A stretch of DNA of 64,000 nt from Dipteronia dyeriana (lineage: Eukaryota > Streptophyta > Magnoliopsida > Sapindales > Sapindaceae): contig CM065297.1 of assembly GCA_032871835.1 (NCBI GenBank), forward strand, positions 30,823,598-30,887,597, written 5' to 3'. The position numbers and the translations under genes were made by a program. Under the pieces are notes generated by a model. That model was not told the origin of the DNA and ran no database searches. It saw nothing but the letters and a program-made list of their open reading frames with translations. Shown in pieces: positions 22,237-34,341 of the stretch; within the stretch, counting starts at the first letter, position 1, and each line of letters begins with the position of its first letter.

Positions 22237-24082
22237 TGAATTTCCCTTTATCTTTATTGTGTAAATATACCTAGAGGGGGGGGTGTGTGAATAGGTATAT
22301 GCTCAAATTTTAGTCTTCTTTTTAAATAATGCAATTTTAATAATGCTAAAAGAAAATTGCAAGCAATGACAAAAGATATTTACGTGGTACACCTCCAAAG
22401 AGAAAACATCCATGGGTTAGCAACCACCGGCAAAAGCAAATCCATTAGTAGATAAAACGAGTACAATCTCTCAAGTGACCCCTTCACCTAGAAACTACCC
22501 TTCTATCCTACTCAATGAACTTATTGCCACCTTACTTACCTATCCGGATTCTCCTGACCCTAGGCAAGACTTCCTTGCTCACCCTTCCGAATCCTCACAA
22601 CACTAGGCAAGACTTCCTTGCTCAACAACACGAGGTCTCCTACCTGTTGTCGAGACTTCCACTTGCTTAGCTATCCGAGCCCTCCCGACTCTAGCTAAGA
22701 CTTCCAATTGCTCAAATCAAAGAATCACTCTAAGATATAAGACTTCTAACCTTTTCACAAGGCATCTAAGTGATCATGAATGCAAAACGCAAACAACCAC
22801 GCAACATAGAAAATGATGATCAACAAATTCTATGGACATGCAACTAGAAAGCTAGATTATGCTTTCAAAGAACAATCACAAATGTATCTAGAAAACCTAA
22901 GCATGTTATCAACTAAGAAACACAGCAATAAAATGAATATCAATTGATATAGGCCTAGTTCTTAGAAAATGAAATTAAATCTAGAAATAGTCAACCAAGC
23001 GTGCGAACAAAATATTTCTAGAAGCAATTTCATGTTTATCAAGTTTAGCACAAATCATTCAATTTATCACAAATCTATCCAAACTTGAAAATAAAATCAA
23101 CAAACCACATAATGATATCAAAACCAGTTTTGAGAGAAAAATTCATTTCAATTTTCTTAACATGTAATGAATGAAAGGGAATGAGAGGTTTGAAAGAGAT
23201 AACAACCAAAAGACAAAAAAGCCCCCATGCCTTAGTGCCTCTCCAAGATGATGCGTGGGCATCTCGAGGCAGCAAGGCTTTGGGGCCGAGATGGCAACGT
23301 GCCATCTCGGGAAGGTGCCCAAGTGATGGCTTATGCCATTGCACCTATTCCCTTGTGCTCATCTCGCGTTTTTTGACCGTTCTTTGGCCTCCAAACTCCG
23401 AATTTGAATCCGTTGGAATATTACAAACCAGGACTCCCTCATAAACATGGACATATGAGAAAATCTACCAAAAAATAATAAGAATTCAATTCGATACACG
23501 AAGACGAAGACAATGTATGCAACATGACTGGAAAGTTTCATATCTTATTACTTAGAACTCGAGACTAAGTGTATGAGTAACCGAAATGACTGAAACTCAA
23601 TCATGAATAATCTAAGACTAAAATAAAGTTCAATATCCATGTTATACAAACATATACACATAAAAACACATTTCATACAAGAATGCAAGCTACATAGAGA
23701 TAATCTCCAATCATGCATTTTCCAAAACATGTTACTTTCATACCAATGCATGAGCATTCAACTTCAAGTGTGTGAATGTGTTATACCAAATGATGTGCTA
23801 TGATGTAGGGACATAAATGTATGATATGTGTGTGTGTGCGCATTTAATGGTGCATAACTATACAATGACACATGAGTGAATTGTTTGTTTGCGCATTACG
23901 CCTTGCAAGAGGAAGAAGAATCTCGATACCTTAGCATCCAAGAATAGTACCAATCCTCTTGAAGATGAACTTTGCATCATGAGTAGCTGTTTGTCTTCCT
24001 TGAAGCTCTTATCATCACAAACAACTTAAGCAAATAAACATTACAAAGAAATGAAGTTTTGTTATGGAATCAAGCCAATACA
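22237..24082 (-). repeat. 5' LTR of element A
   Basis: On the minus strand it runs from TGTATTGGCTTGATTCC to GAAATTCA. About 1846 bases. Homologous to the plus-oriented solo LTR at 30775-32907. It has a CCCCCCTCTAGGTATATTT block close to its 3' end, as in SIRE-like LTRs, and a GC-rich block at 23220-23345 with repeated CATCTCGG motifs. Confidence 0.88.
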
Positions 24083-25137
24083 AATCTAAAAACTAACAGA
24101 CTCCAAATATCCTTAAGTGTTGTAAACTAGGGTTTCCCCTTGTCCACAACTCATGCGGATTTTGGAACAGACCTAAATGGTACAACGTTTAGAATGTACA
24201 TAACGGTTTGTAAAGCATATCCCCAAAAAGAATTATGGAGCGTTGAATAACCCAACATAGACCGAACCATATTCAAAAGAGTTTTATTTCTCCTTTCTGC
24301 CACCCCATTTTGTTGAGGTATACCTGGCGCAGAAAACTGAGAAATTATCCGATTATCAAAAAGATATTGCTGAAACTGACCAGATAGATATTCTTCACCA
24401 CGATCAGACCTCAAGATTTTTATGTGTTTCTCAAGCAGATATTCAACTTCAGCTTTAAGTGCTTTGAATATGTCAAAAGCATCTGACTTATGTCTCATGT
24501 GATACACATAGCCAAATCTCGAGTATTCATTCGTGAAAGTGATGAAGTACTCATATCCACCTTTAACTTGAATGTTCATAGGACCATACACATCAGTGTG
24601 TATTAGTCCTAAACATTCAGTGGCTCTTGTGCCTTTGGTCGTTAATGACCTTTTGGCCACCTTATTTTCCAAGCAAGACTCACAAGTAGGTAGATCATCA
24701 ACCTTTAAGTCACTTAAAGGTCTATCACTAACAAATCTTTTGATCCTATCAAGGTTAATATGACTTAGGAGTAAATGCCATAGGTAGGTTTCATCTTTTG
24801 ATAATTTTATTCTTTTATGATTAGGTTGCATTGATTTTGTGTCTAACAAGTGAGAGATATTGCTATAAAAATAGAATAAACCGTTTTCCAATTTACATTT
24901 GTAAACAAATTTGTTATTCCTACTAATAATAAAACTTTTATTAAAAGTAACCGAATACCCAAATTTATTTAAACAAGAATATGAAATTAAGTTCCTTTTG
25001 AATTGAGGTATGTAATAAACGTCTATTAAATCTAAATGCATATAGGAATCTGAACAGATTCTAATATCACCCACTGCACTAGTAGACACCAAACGCTCTG
25101 TTGCCTAAACGCAAGTTTATTTCATTCTCATTCAATC
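24083..25137 (-). pseudogene. Integrase with GAG-pre-integrase, B2
   Basis: A 313-codon open frame (25092-24151) runs from the end of the protease region (DLIDVYYIPQFKRNLIS) through TYLWHLLLSHINLDRIKRF and CESCLENKVAKRS (zinc-binding part) to the DDE core: HTDVYGPMNI with the first Asp, LRSDRGEEYLSGQF with the second and PQQNGVAERRNKT with the Glu. All three catalytic residues are present. A stop at 24151 interrupts it, then an in-line continuation reads ELWTRGNPSLQHLRIFGV up to the insertion of A. It is the best preserved integrase in the window, but it cannot be made from an intact Gag-Pol. Confidence 0.9.
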
Positions 25138-25289
25138 TTTTCCTTTCTCGGAACCCCTTCTAGTTAGGCACAAGTTGTTTTTTCTTCTGTTGTTTCTTGA
25201 CCATCTTACGGGTCTTAACAGTAGCAACTTTACTAACCGTATGAATCTCTTAACCCTTGCCTTTCATAAGGATTTTCTTGGTGATTTTT
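25138..25289 (-). other. Deleted knuckle/protease junction of B2
   Basis: Sequence aligns to B1 on both sides but skips about 230 bases that in B1 encode the CCHC knuckle and the DSG protease motif. The join is near 25150-25180. Confidence 0.6.
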
Positions 25290-25853
25290 TCATCTTGCAC
25301 TAGGCCCTACAAGGTGCGTTCCTTATTGTTCAAGGTGTAGTCCAACTTGAACTGATCAAAGGAATATGGCAGTGAGTTGACAATCATGTCAAATTCTGTC
25401 TCACCATTTATCTCAACACCATTGAGTTCAGCAATGTTGAGATGAGCTATGACTTTCATCATGTGATCTTTCACATCTTGTCTAGGTTTCATCCTAAGAT
25501 TCATGAAAGTAGTCACTGTCTCTCTCTTAGTCATCCTGAACTTCATAGCAAACATCTCTTCCAGAGACATCATTATATCGGCAACAGTCTCCACTCCTTT
25601 ATGTTGTTGTAACATGTTGAAGATGGCGGCCATAATGTAACATTTAGCTATCTCATCTGAAGACTTTCACTATAAATGCTCATCTCTTTGCTTCTCAGTA
25701 GATTCATTAGTATGAGTAGGTGGTTTAGGAGTACACAGAATGAACTTAATGCTTTTCAGCCTGCAACAACAACCCAATATTCCTTTTCCATGTAACATAA
25801 TTATCACTAGTTAAAATATTATCTTTTAGGATGTTGATTAGGGATGGGGTCAT
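25290..25853 (-). pseudogene. Gag capsid region, B2
   Basis: ATG at 25853 opens MTPSLINILKDNILTSDNYV, the same start as B1. A frameshift near 25750 (after GLLLQAEKH) and stops near 25680 break it, and the 25633-25307 frame recovers MMSLEEMFAMKFRMTKRETV and VIAHLNIAELNGVEINGE, a UBN2-type Gag core. Closely similar to B1 Gag in protein sequence. Confidence 0.85.
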
Positions 25854-27006
25854 GATTTATTTATAATAACAAAAATTATATAAGTAAACAATCATGATAT
25901 AACACTTTCGAATATTTATCTTGAATTAAATAAAATAATTCAATCGTAAAATTCAACGGTGTCCAACACCCATAAATGTCACGCCTCTTTTGGGAGTTCA
26001 CACCATTTACTAGTTGGACTAGGTCCCACCTAATTGTTAACATAGCAACCGGCATTTTAGATTTTAGCCTTGCGATTTTATTAACAAGAACTCTTGGGAG
26101 GATATTAATCAAATCACATTGAGTGTGTTACAAAGTTATCGACCTTTAATATATTCCCTCACGAATATCCCTCCTTTAAGAGTAGATATCGTTTGGGATA
26201 ATTGTCTAGTCTATCCTTGTAAGGAAGTATCTTGCTAAATTCCATTCATGATTACCCCTTGGGGGGTTATTAAACGAAACATAAAACTCAACTAAACTTG
26301 GAGGCTGTAGGTGTTCCAAAACACCTTCTCACACTCAATTATTTAAGGTGTGTGATCTAATTGCATAGAATGATTTACCAAGTTATCTAGATGCCAATTA
26401 GATGCCTAAACCATTCAATGCATGTTCATACCAAAAGAGATATATGGTGGCACTCCTATTCTATATGATATGTTATCATACAACAACAAATATTGTAATA
26501 TTTATGAAAATATAAATAGCTACGATTTTGGTACATCCTAAAAAAGCAAGTAAATTACATATGTCTTGAAATACAAAAACTCCTTTCTTGTCGAACAAGT
26601 CTTCACACGGCCATCATCTATTTGTACACCCTTGGCTGCTTCCCATGGGCATGCGCACCCCACAACACCATAAAAGGTTGCCGTGTGCAGCCCATGCCAT
26701 AATAATCATGGCTTCGTGATCATTCACACGCACGATTGTTGCTATGGCACGCATGGTACCAAAATTGTTCCGGTTGCTCCCAATTCTTTAAATCTTCGAA
26801 TCCTCGATACTTGAATATATTACAACAATATTTTAAACAAAAAATATTGTAGTTTTTGTTTTTTACAACAACAAAATAAAAAAATTAGCAACTACCAAGA
26901 AGGATATTATGGTGATGATAGACCACCCTTCTTGTTATAATCCCAAAATAAAAATACATTGAAATTCTTGGACCAAAATTGAGCAATAACAATCACATTA
27001 TAAACC

Positions 27007-27043
<37 letters not shown>

Positions 27044-27137
27044 CGAATACCTAGAGTGTTATCTCTTTCTAAAACATGCATATTTATAACAAAGAGAAAT
27101 AGATTCATGTATATATACATCAATTAATCAAGGGTAC
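25854..27137 (-). other. Leader of B2 with GC-rich block and TA microsatellite
   Basis: Noncoding and homologous to the B1 leader. The GC-rich block is at about 26590-26770 and is shorter than in B1. A pure TA array lies at 27010-27037, where B1 has CA then TA. No gene. Confidence 0.7.
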
Positions 27138-27155
27138 AACCAGGTTCTGATACCA
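27138..27155 (-). promoter_or_regulatory. Primer-binding site of B2
   Basis: On the minus strand TGGTATCAGAACCTGGTT, initiator-Met tRNA type, next to the LTR end. Confidence 0.85.
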
Positions 27156-27157
27156 AT

Positions 27158-29402
27158 TGTAGAGAAAAATTGATTCAAAAATGTGGCGGAATCGTAAAAT
27201 TAGGATTTGGTATATTTTTAAAATTTTCCCTTTAAAAGAAAGAATCTTAACCCTATATTAATTGACGTATATTAAAAGTGTCATACCTTTTTCTCGTGAC
27301 GATTGAACTGGCACCGAATTGAATCCGTAAGATCTTCAAATCCAATCACGAATGTGAATCACCTAGGAGTGTGCTTGAGGATGGAAACAAACAAAATCTC
27401 TTTCTTTTGTTAGTCACAATAATCCTCCAAGAGAAAACCCAAGAACATTCGGTCACTTGTGAATTATTAATCTATTTGATTGAAACTTGCATGAACCCGA
27501 TTCGATTTTTTTTTACACAAAACTCTTTTGATGTAAAGGATACTAGTGCACTATAAAAAAAAGTTCCCCTTTTCTCTTCTCCTTGGCCGAATTCTACACG
27601 TAATAATTGGATGAAGTTTTTTTAACTATTTAATCAAAATAAAAAAAACTTCTCTCAAGTCACCAATAAGCCTTGGCCGAATTCTTTAGCATAGAATTAT
27701 TAGCTTGGCCGAATTCCACTATAGGAATATATATAGGTGTCCAAATCCTCTCCTAAGGAGGATTTACTTGGTGGGCAAGAATCCTCTCCTAATGTGGATT
27801 TACTTGGTGACAAAGAATCCTTTTCAAAGAAAGATTTCTTTTCTACATCAAGACTCCTAATCCAACTCAAATAGTGTATTTATTCAATAACCAATTATTG
27901 AATATAATTAAATTTTGACTATATTGAAACTTTCTAATTTGACCAATTGTCAACTAAAGTTTTAATAGAAATCAAATACTTCCTAATTTGACTAGATAAA
28001 TAAAATTATTTATCTACTTATCAAATATAGTATTTGATACTTATCATATTACAAACAATAATATGACTTTAGGAGACCATCTCCTACTAGAAAAAATATT
28101 TTGACTTTTAATTAAACGATTAATTAAGTTACATTTAATTACACAATAAAATAAAAAACAATATAATAAGCTATTATTTATAGTCTTGCCGCCCAAGTCC
28201 ACACATGAGCCAATATATTGTTTTTTTTTCGATTTTATTAAAAAGTCCACATGTGAACTAAACCCATTCTTACTAAATGAAACAAGTCCACATGTCTTAA
28301 CACAATTCTAAAGGACCCATAAATTGGTCCGGTAGAAGATATCAAGTGATCCAATCAAGTTTGTATGAATTAGGGATCTCGGTGGGCTATCCAAATCTAA
28401 GCTCCAATAGACATAACCTAATCACAATCAACAATTGACTCACTTAGGTCTAATCTATTAATTTTAGTTCATTCCACTAAAGAGCTAAAGTTGAACACAT
28501 AAATAAAGATATAATAAGTTAATATTGCTCATTCATACCCTAGATAATCTTAATGGAGATAGTATATCCTCGTGAAGAATATCAGTAATCGCCAAGAGCT
28601 CGTAGACCGCCTATAGCTCTCCAAGTTACCATATTTACTCATATGACCTCATTTTAAACTTGGATATTTGACTTGTTCAGAAGCCATATTTCAATAGACA
28701 CTATTAAAAACTTAACATTAAGATTTAATATCCATTATCTCAAAACATCCATATGATGATATTCTACTCTCATTTAATAAATAGAGCCACGATGTCCATA
28801 TCTATAAATAAGATCCTCTATCTATTAACAAATGAATACCACGAAACTATCGAGGATAGACTATGCAATATAATCATACTCATTGATAGCTTAAATGATA
28901 ACACTTGCGACCATATGTCCATCATTTATCTCACAATTGAGATAGACTCTCTGATTGTCTTCAAGTGAAATTTTTTATCCATTGACGGTTCTAGATAAAG
29001 TATTTCACTGTGATCCTACTCAATGCACCTAGTGCACTAGATTCTTTTACCCAAAGACACCACACTTTGATGATTTTAGACTCATCATAGCACATTTGAT
29101 CCCACTCAAATGCTAATAAAAGAGTCTACAACTTTGACAAGATAAATGTGTCTAACCTTTATCTTAAGTTGTGAATATTGCTCAAGACTAACTAAGGAAT
29201 TGTGTCTACCTCATACATATCCATATGTACGAACAATTCTTCTTTTCTCATAGTCTTTTGACCTTATGATTATTTACTTTTGACAATTATAATAATTTAA
29301 CTTTAAACCCTATAAGATTTGTTAAACTAGAAATCACTTTATTAATATGAAAAGATTGTCAAATACATTATTACACTCCTGCTATTGAGCATAATCCTAA
29401 CA
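27158..29402 (-). repeat. 5' LTR of B2
   Basis: About 2245 bases; minus strand starts TGTTAGGATTATGCTCAATA and ends TCTCTACA. Homologous to B1 and B3 LTRs along its whole length. Confidence 0.9.
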
Positions 29403-30640
29403 CGTGCCCGCTACCTCTCACCGCGACAGGTGGAGGAGGAGTCCTAGCAGTTCTAGCGATAGGGGACCTAGGTGGGGTAGGAACCAGAGGAGGAAGGAAA
29501 TTCTCTACCGGTCCAAACTCACTTTGGAGCAGTAATGAAATAGCAGAAATTGTAGAAATCAGTAAAGATAGTTAGGATACATTAATGGCAAACAGGAATC
29601 ATGCATTAAAAAAACAAAGAGGTTTATCCTACATAGGGAAGCGGCAATGATGCGTCAGTAGTGGTCCACCCTGCTAGCATCAAAAGGGATAGAAACGGGG
29701 TACTGTAGGTTAACGAAGTTTCGACTGACAATAGCCTCCAAGATCGACCTCGATTCCAAAGAAATGGTGACTTTCTCCTAGACTGGTTTACTACTAAACT
29801 GAGTAGGAACCGTATACTCAGTACCACTAATGTGAATAGAGCTACCCCAGTCACCACCTACCACGACCCATTCATCTTTCCAAAAAGCATCCTTCTTGGT
29901 AGCACCAGGGAAAATGAAATTTAAGCTATTCTTAGCTCAGGTATAGAATTGCCCCCTTGGGCCAGGAGACATGCTCGTGACCTATAAGAAAAACCTTAAC
30001 TCGTCTGGTCCCGACTCCCTATCGATCTTGTCTTTCTCACACTATTCATTTAAAGGCACGAGAAATACCACCATGTGTCTCTAGAATCCCAATGTAAGCT
30101 GAAAGAAAGCTAGCTGCAGAGCGTGAAGTGCCCTACTGAGGGTCGGATGAAGAGGAAGCCTGAATCCACTATCAAACGCGGTGGCATGTGTCGAGAGCAC
30201 ACCAAGGGTAGGGGTGTACACTTTATACCCACGGTGTGGTGTGGTGTGGTATGGTGATGGAGATGCTATCGGGGAATCTTAAATTTACTCCTCAAGTGTT
30301 CGATGGTGGCCTCTGTAGCAGTTGAGTCCAAAATAACACGGAAGTCATAAGGAAGAGCAAGTGCCCTACCTAGCAATGTCGATTCAGCACCAACCAAACC
30401 CCCGCAGATTCCAACCTCATCAAAATCCATGCCTGAGTCCTCTTTGATAATCTCCAGCGGGGAATCTGGGTTATTCAAAAAACCAGTCTCGATAGTAGTA
30501 TGTCGACCAGAGCGATGGTGTTATAGAGGGGAAACATCGCTCATTCCACTGTTTTTGTCTCGAGCTCGTTTCCCCCTAGCTGGGCTCGAAATGGCACCCT
30601 CCACCAGCCTATTAACGCTGTCACCGTCAGAATTCAACAT
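29403..30640 (-). pseudogene. Tat antisense ORF (PF04195-like), G-left copy
   Basis: The minus-strand reading from ATG at 30640 gives MLNSDGDSVNRLVEGA, then LNNPDSPLEIIKEDS and LPYDFRVILDSTATEATIEH (open 30478-30266). In a shifted frame it continues FRLPLHPTLSRALHALQ. This RLPLHP...ALHxLQLAP pattern is the hallmark of the plant domain named putative gypsy-type transposon (Transposase_28), carried by extra ORFs of Tat elements. The matching gene at 50346-52860 has RLPLHTSLRRALHALQLAP. Frameshifts, stops and an expanded ACACC array (about 30231-30256) break it. The product's function is unknown; it lies opposite to the element's pol direction. Confidence 0.75.
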
Positions 30641-30774
30641 AATAGAGGTAAAGATTCATCCAGAAAGAAACGAAGGAGATAGAGAAGATTAGGGATTTTT
30701 TGAAAGTTTGAAAGTGTGAAAGAGTTTGGAAGCGTGAAGAAGAAGGAGAACGTTCTGGTGTTAGCTTTTAAATT
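30641..30774 (-). promoter_or_regulatory. Upstream region of the antisense ORF
   Basis: Pyrimidine-rich on the minus strand (CTTTCAAACTTTCA, CTTCTTCTTCACGC), like the leader before the ORF in G-right at 50230-50345. It may hold the promoter or 5' UTR of the antisense transcript; no TATA box is identified. Confidence 0.35.
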
Positions 30775-32907
30775 TGTGTTGGCTTGATTCCATAACAAGT
30801 ATTTCTTTCTTTAGATTGCTTAGTTGCTTACATGGTTTCTGATGGATTTGGGCTTCAAAGAAGAAAAGCAATTTCGCATGCAAAGGTCGTCTTCAAGAGG
30901 ATTGGTGCTTACTTAGATGCTAAGGTAACAAGATTATTCTTCCTCTTGTAAGACGTAGGCACACACACACATTACAATCATATATGTCCCTGCATCATTA
31001 TACTTATTTTGTAAAATACATTCACACACTTGATATTGAATGCTCATTCATTTGTACTAAATTGACTAGTTTTGGAAATTGCATGTGTTTGGACTATGTC
31101 TAGGAAATATCATTCTTGTGTGATAAGTGTTTGTATATTTATATATTTGTATAACATGGAACTTGAACTTGAATTTGAGCTTATATTTTTTCTTATTGAG
31201 TTCCGGTCATTTCGGTTGCTCATACATTTGATTTCAAGTTCCGAGTCAAGAGTTATGAAACTTTCAGGTCATGTTGCATGCATTGTCATTTTCTTCATAT
31301 ATCAAGTCAAAATTTTAATTTCTTGGTAAATTTTTATGGACATCCATGTGTGTAAGAGAGTTCCAATTTGTGATCCAAAATTGGAATCAAATTCAAAGTT
31401 CAGAGGCTGGAGAACGGTCGAAGAAAGAACAAAGGGTAAGTGGCGATGGCCGAAGCCATTGAGCCACACCTCCCTTAGATGGAGAGTGGTCATCTCGGAA
31501 GGGACAACCCTCTGCCCTCAAGATGTCCAAGTGCCATCTCAGGGTGCTTATGCCCTTTCATTGGCCTTTTAATTGGTTTTCCTCTCTTTTCTCCTATAAG
31601 TTCAAGAGTTGAGTTTGTGGAAGTTGATGAACACTAGTGTGTAGACATTTTGTCTCTCAACTTTTGGTTTTTTGTTTTTGTGATATCTCATTCATTTCAA
31701 CTCCAATTTAGTTGATTAAAAAAACAAAATTGAGTTTCTTGAGAATATCTACAAACCTCAAGAATTTTCAGAATCAAAGTATATCTTGATTTTTCATAGT
31801 GATTAGATTTCTAATTGAGATTTCATTTTTGGGTAGTAAATCATCATCTTCTTAGTTTTCTTCTTTGATCCTCTTAATGGTTGTTCTTATTTGATTAAGA
31901 AGAATGAATAGTATGATTTTGATTTCATTTTGTGGTTTATTTAATAGATTTCCATGTTTAGCTTGTGTTTTTTTCATTTAAGTACTTTTAAGCTAAACTT
32001 GATTAACATGAACTTATTTCTAGAAATACTTTTGTATTCTTGTGATTGATTGCTAGTTTCTTGATTTGATTTCATGTTCTAAGAACTAGATCATATTCAA
32101 TTGACATTTTCATTTCTCCTAACTAGTTCTTAGTTGATAACATGCTTAGGTTTCTAAATATATTTGTGATTGATCTTTGAAAGTCTTACTAGTTATCTTG
32201 TTTAATGTTCAAAGAGTTTTGTTTGATCAACATTCTCTATTTTCTTGTGATTGCATCATGATTGCATGTGTGCACATCACTTAGAGCATTGCCTTGTAAG
32301 AGGTTGAAGTCTATTGTTAGAGTGAGTGAAGCTTTGACTTGAGCAAGGAGTCTTGGCTAGGACACGTGGTCTAGATTGCTAGGCTAGGAGACTTGTCTAG
32401 GATCGGTGGATCTGGATAGGCAAGCAAGGAATCTTCCTGGGGGCCAAGGTGCCTTGGATAGGAAGTTCCTTCCTAGAGTTTTTTTTTGTCATATCTTGGA
32501 TAGGAAGTAGGCAAGTAATTCACTAGGCCCGAGGGTAGAGCAGGGGTTATAGGTTGGATAGCATTTAATGTGTTGATTGCTTGGGTGTGTAACTCTTATT
32601 CGACATAGTGGATTACAGTTTGCCAGTGGTTATGGCATCAACCCGTGGATGTTTCCTCTTCGGAGGTTTTACCACGTAAATATCTTGTGTTGATTATTTG
32701 CATTTTAATTCATTTTCTTAGTTGATTTGGATTGTTTAAATGTTTGCTATATTGTCATTCATATCATATTGTTAAAGTGATCATATTGAAAATTCCTCTA
32801 AGTGTGATTTAAAATTTCTTATGTTTTGAAAGAGTTTAAAATTTGAGCCTATTTCTATTCACCCTCTCCTCTAGATATATTTGCATTATAAAAACTACGG
32901 AATTTTC
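30775..32907 (+). mobile_element. Solo LTR of family A inserted in G-left
   Basis: Plus-oriented homologue of the element A LTR, starting TGTGTTGGCTTGATTCC and containing TTCACCCTCTCCTCTAG near the end. No internal domains on either side: both flanks are Tat sequence that is contiguous in G-right. A clear target duplication was not found and the right end is approximate to a few bases. A GC-rich block with CATCTCGG motifs is at about 31440-31560. Confidence 0.8.
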
Positions 32908-33179
32908 TTCTTGGTTTAAACAGGAATAATGGAACAGTAATCAGTGATAGAGGCGTGATCGAGGAGACGAGATTTTTACCTCAATATGCGCATACCGCCA
33001 AAAATCTCTCCTTTTTCAAACGGGAAGCCTCCCTCCTGCTTGACATGAGGTGTTGCATTTAATGGAGAGATCTTTTCCCAGATCCTGGTAATTGGCTAAA
33101 GATAGAAAAATTTCCCAAAACAAATAGGAAATCTGACTCCCTCAAATCAATCATCGGTGTTCAAGTCACATGGGACTTC
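32908..33179 (+). other. Tat 3' inner region and decayed polypurine tract, G-left
   Basis: Reverse complement of this stretch matches 49937-50215 of G-right base for base over long blocks (for example TTAAATGCAACACCTCATGT against TTAAATGCAATAGCCATGTG). A purine-rich CACATGGGA run just before the LTR is the likely degenerate polypurine tract. Confidence 0.65.
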
Positions 33180-34341
33180 TATCAACAGCCGTTTTTGGCA
33201 TGGGGTCAAAGGGAAATTTTCCACCTAGGCAGCACCTGACATAAGGCATCTCAGCACACTGGATAAGTACTGGACACAATGGTTTACTTCGAAATACAAG
33301 GTTTAGCATAACCTAGGTACCTCGACACCATTGTAAGAGCAAGAGGAAGCTCCTGCACCCTATTAGGCTACCCAAATGGTACCCAGGTACCCCAACAATT
33401 TCTTGCTACCTGTGCGAGGTACGAATCCTACCTTTCCACCAGGAAAGAGGATGCCTATAAAGCTCCTAGAAGATGACAAAGCTCCATTGAAATTAATCAA
33501 ATACCTCGCCACCAGAATGGAACCCTAAGGTACCTCGCCGTCAAGATCAACCAAGTACTTTCCTACCAGAATGATACCCCGATGTACCTCGCCATTGCGA
33601 TCAGACAAGCACTGCGCTATTGGGATGGTACCCTGGGTACCTCGCCAGGAAACTTGCTATATAGGGTACCTAGCCCTATCGTCAGGTCGATACTTTGAGG
33701 TATCGCATCACTACCAGATGGAATCGAAATCATTCTCCAAATTATAAACGAGCTCCACGTACGCAAAGCCACAATGATAAAGTTCAAAAAGGAAACAAAC
33801 ACATTTCTCTCAAAGATATCCTCTACCAGCCGATTCTCAAGGGTCAATAACATTAAACAAAAAATCCAACCAAATGGGGAAAAAAGATCAATCCAGGGAT
33901 CTTCAGCTTGTATGCTAAGGAAAACCCTAGCAACTTCGTGCATAAATACAGGGATAATATCAGTTGGAGAGGAGGTGGAAGAAAAAAGAGGAAAAAACCA
34001 AGATCTTGAAACCTAGGAGCTATTGCTTGATTCTACAGTCAATGTTAAGCTTAGTCGTCGCCATTGTCAGTTTGGTCCACTTATCGACATGTACGCATTC
34101 ACCACCTCCAATTAGGTAGAGAGAGAAATGAGAGACATAGAGTAATTCCAGTCACTTGTACACCCTGAATTATTGACTAAAATAAGCATTATTCAGTTTG
34201 TTATCATTTCTTCTTGCATTTCATCCATTTTTGCATGTGTAACCGGTACTAAAGGTACCTTCCCCGACCGTAATCTACCAAGATTGTAGTCCTAAGGGTG
34301 TTAGCTGAAATTCCTCACCAAGAGTGAATTTTCGGTTAACA
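33180..34341 (+). repeat. 3' LTR of G-left
   Basis: About 1162 bases, from a mutated TGTTAACAGCC (here TATCAACAGCC) to GGTTAACA. The family ends form a short inverted repeat, TGTTAAC/GTTAACA. A TATA-like CATAAATACAGG is at about 33942. Many GGTACC-type motifs (TACCTCGCC, GGTACCT) recur. No PBS follows the right end, as expected for a 3' LTR. Confidence 0.8.

Larger units (their letters stand above)
17407..24082 (-). mobile_element. SIRE/Maximus-like Ty1/copia element A
   Basis: On the minus strand: 5' LTR (24082-22237), PBS, a Gag C-terminal coiled coil and zinc knuckle, protease, integrase, RT and RNase H, then a 495-base tail that stops at the B1 LTR. The 3' LTR is missing. Integrase and RT motifs resemble the SIRE/Maximus lineage. 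It interrupts the integrase of B2 at 24083. The frame is broken in several places. The Gag capsid region that should lie between PBS and coiled coil is absent. Confidence 0.85.
24083..29402 (-). mobile_element. Ty1/copia element family B, copy B2
   Basis: On the minus strand: LTR (29402-27158), PBS, leader, Gag, then integrase to 24083, where element A is inserted. RT, RNase H and 3' LTR are not found, lost with the far side of the A insertion. The outer LTR edge abuts the Tat antisense ORF at 29403. Compared with B1 an internal deletion has removed the Gag zinc knuckle and protease active site. Confidence 0.87.
29403..34341 (+). mobile_element. Tat-like Ty3/gypsy element, 3' end (G-left)
   Basis: Read on the plus strand it holds an antisense ORF region, a PPT and a 3' LTR, with a solo family A LTR inserted at 30775-32907. 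The same order (antisense ORF, about 400 bases, PPT, LTR) appears in mirror image in G-right at 43092-52860, whose pol is visible, so this is the 3' end of the same family. Pol is missing, replaced at 29403 by the B2 LTR. Confidence 0.8.
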
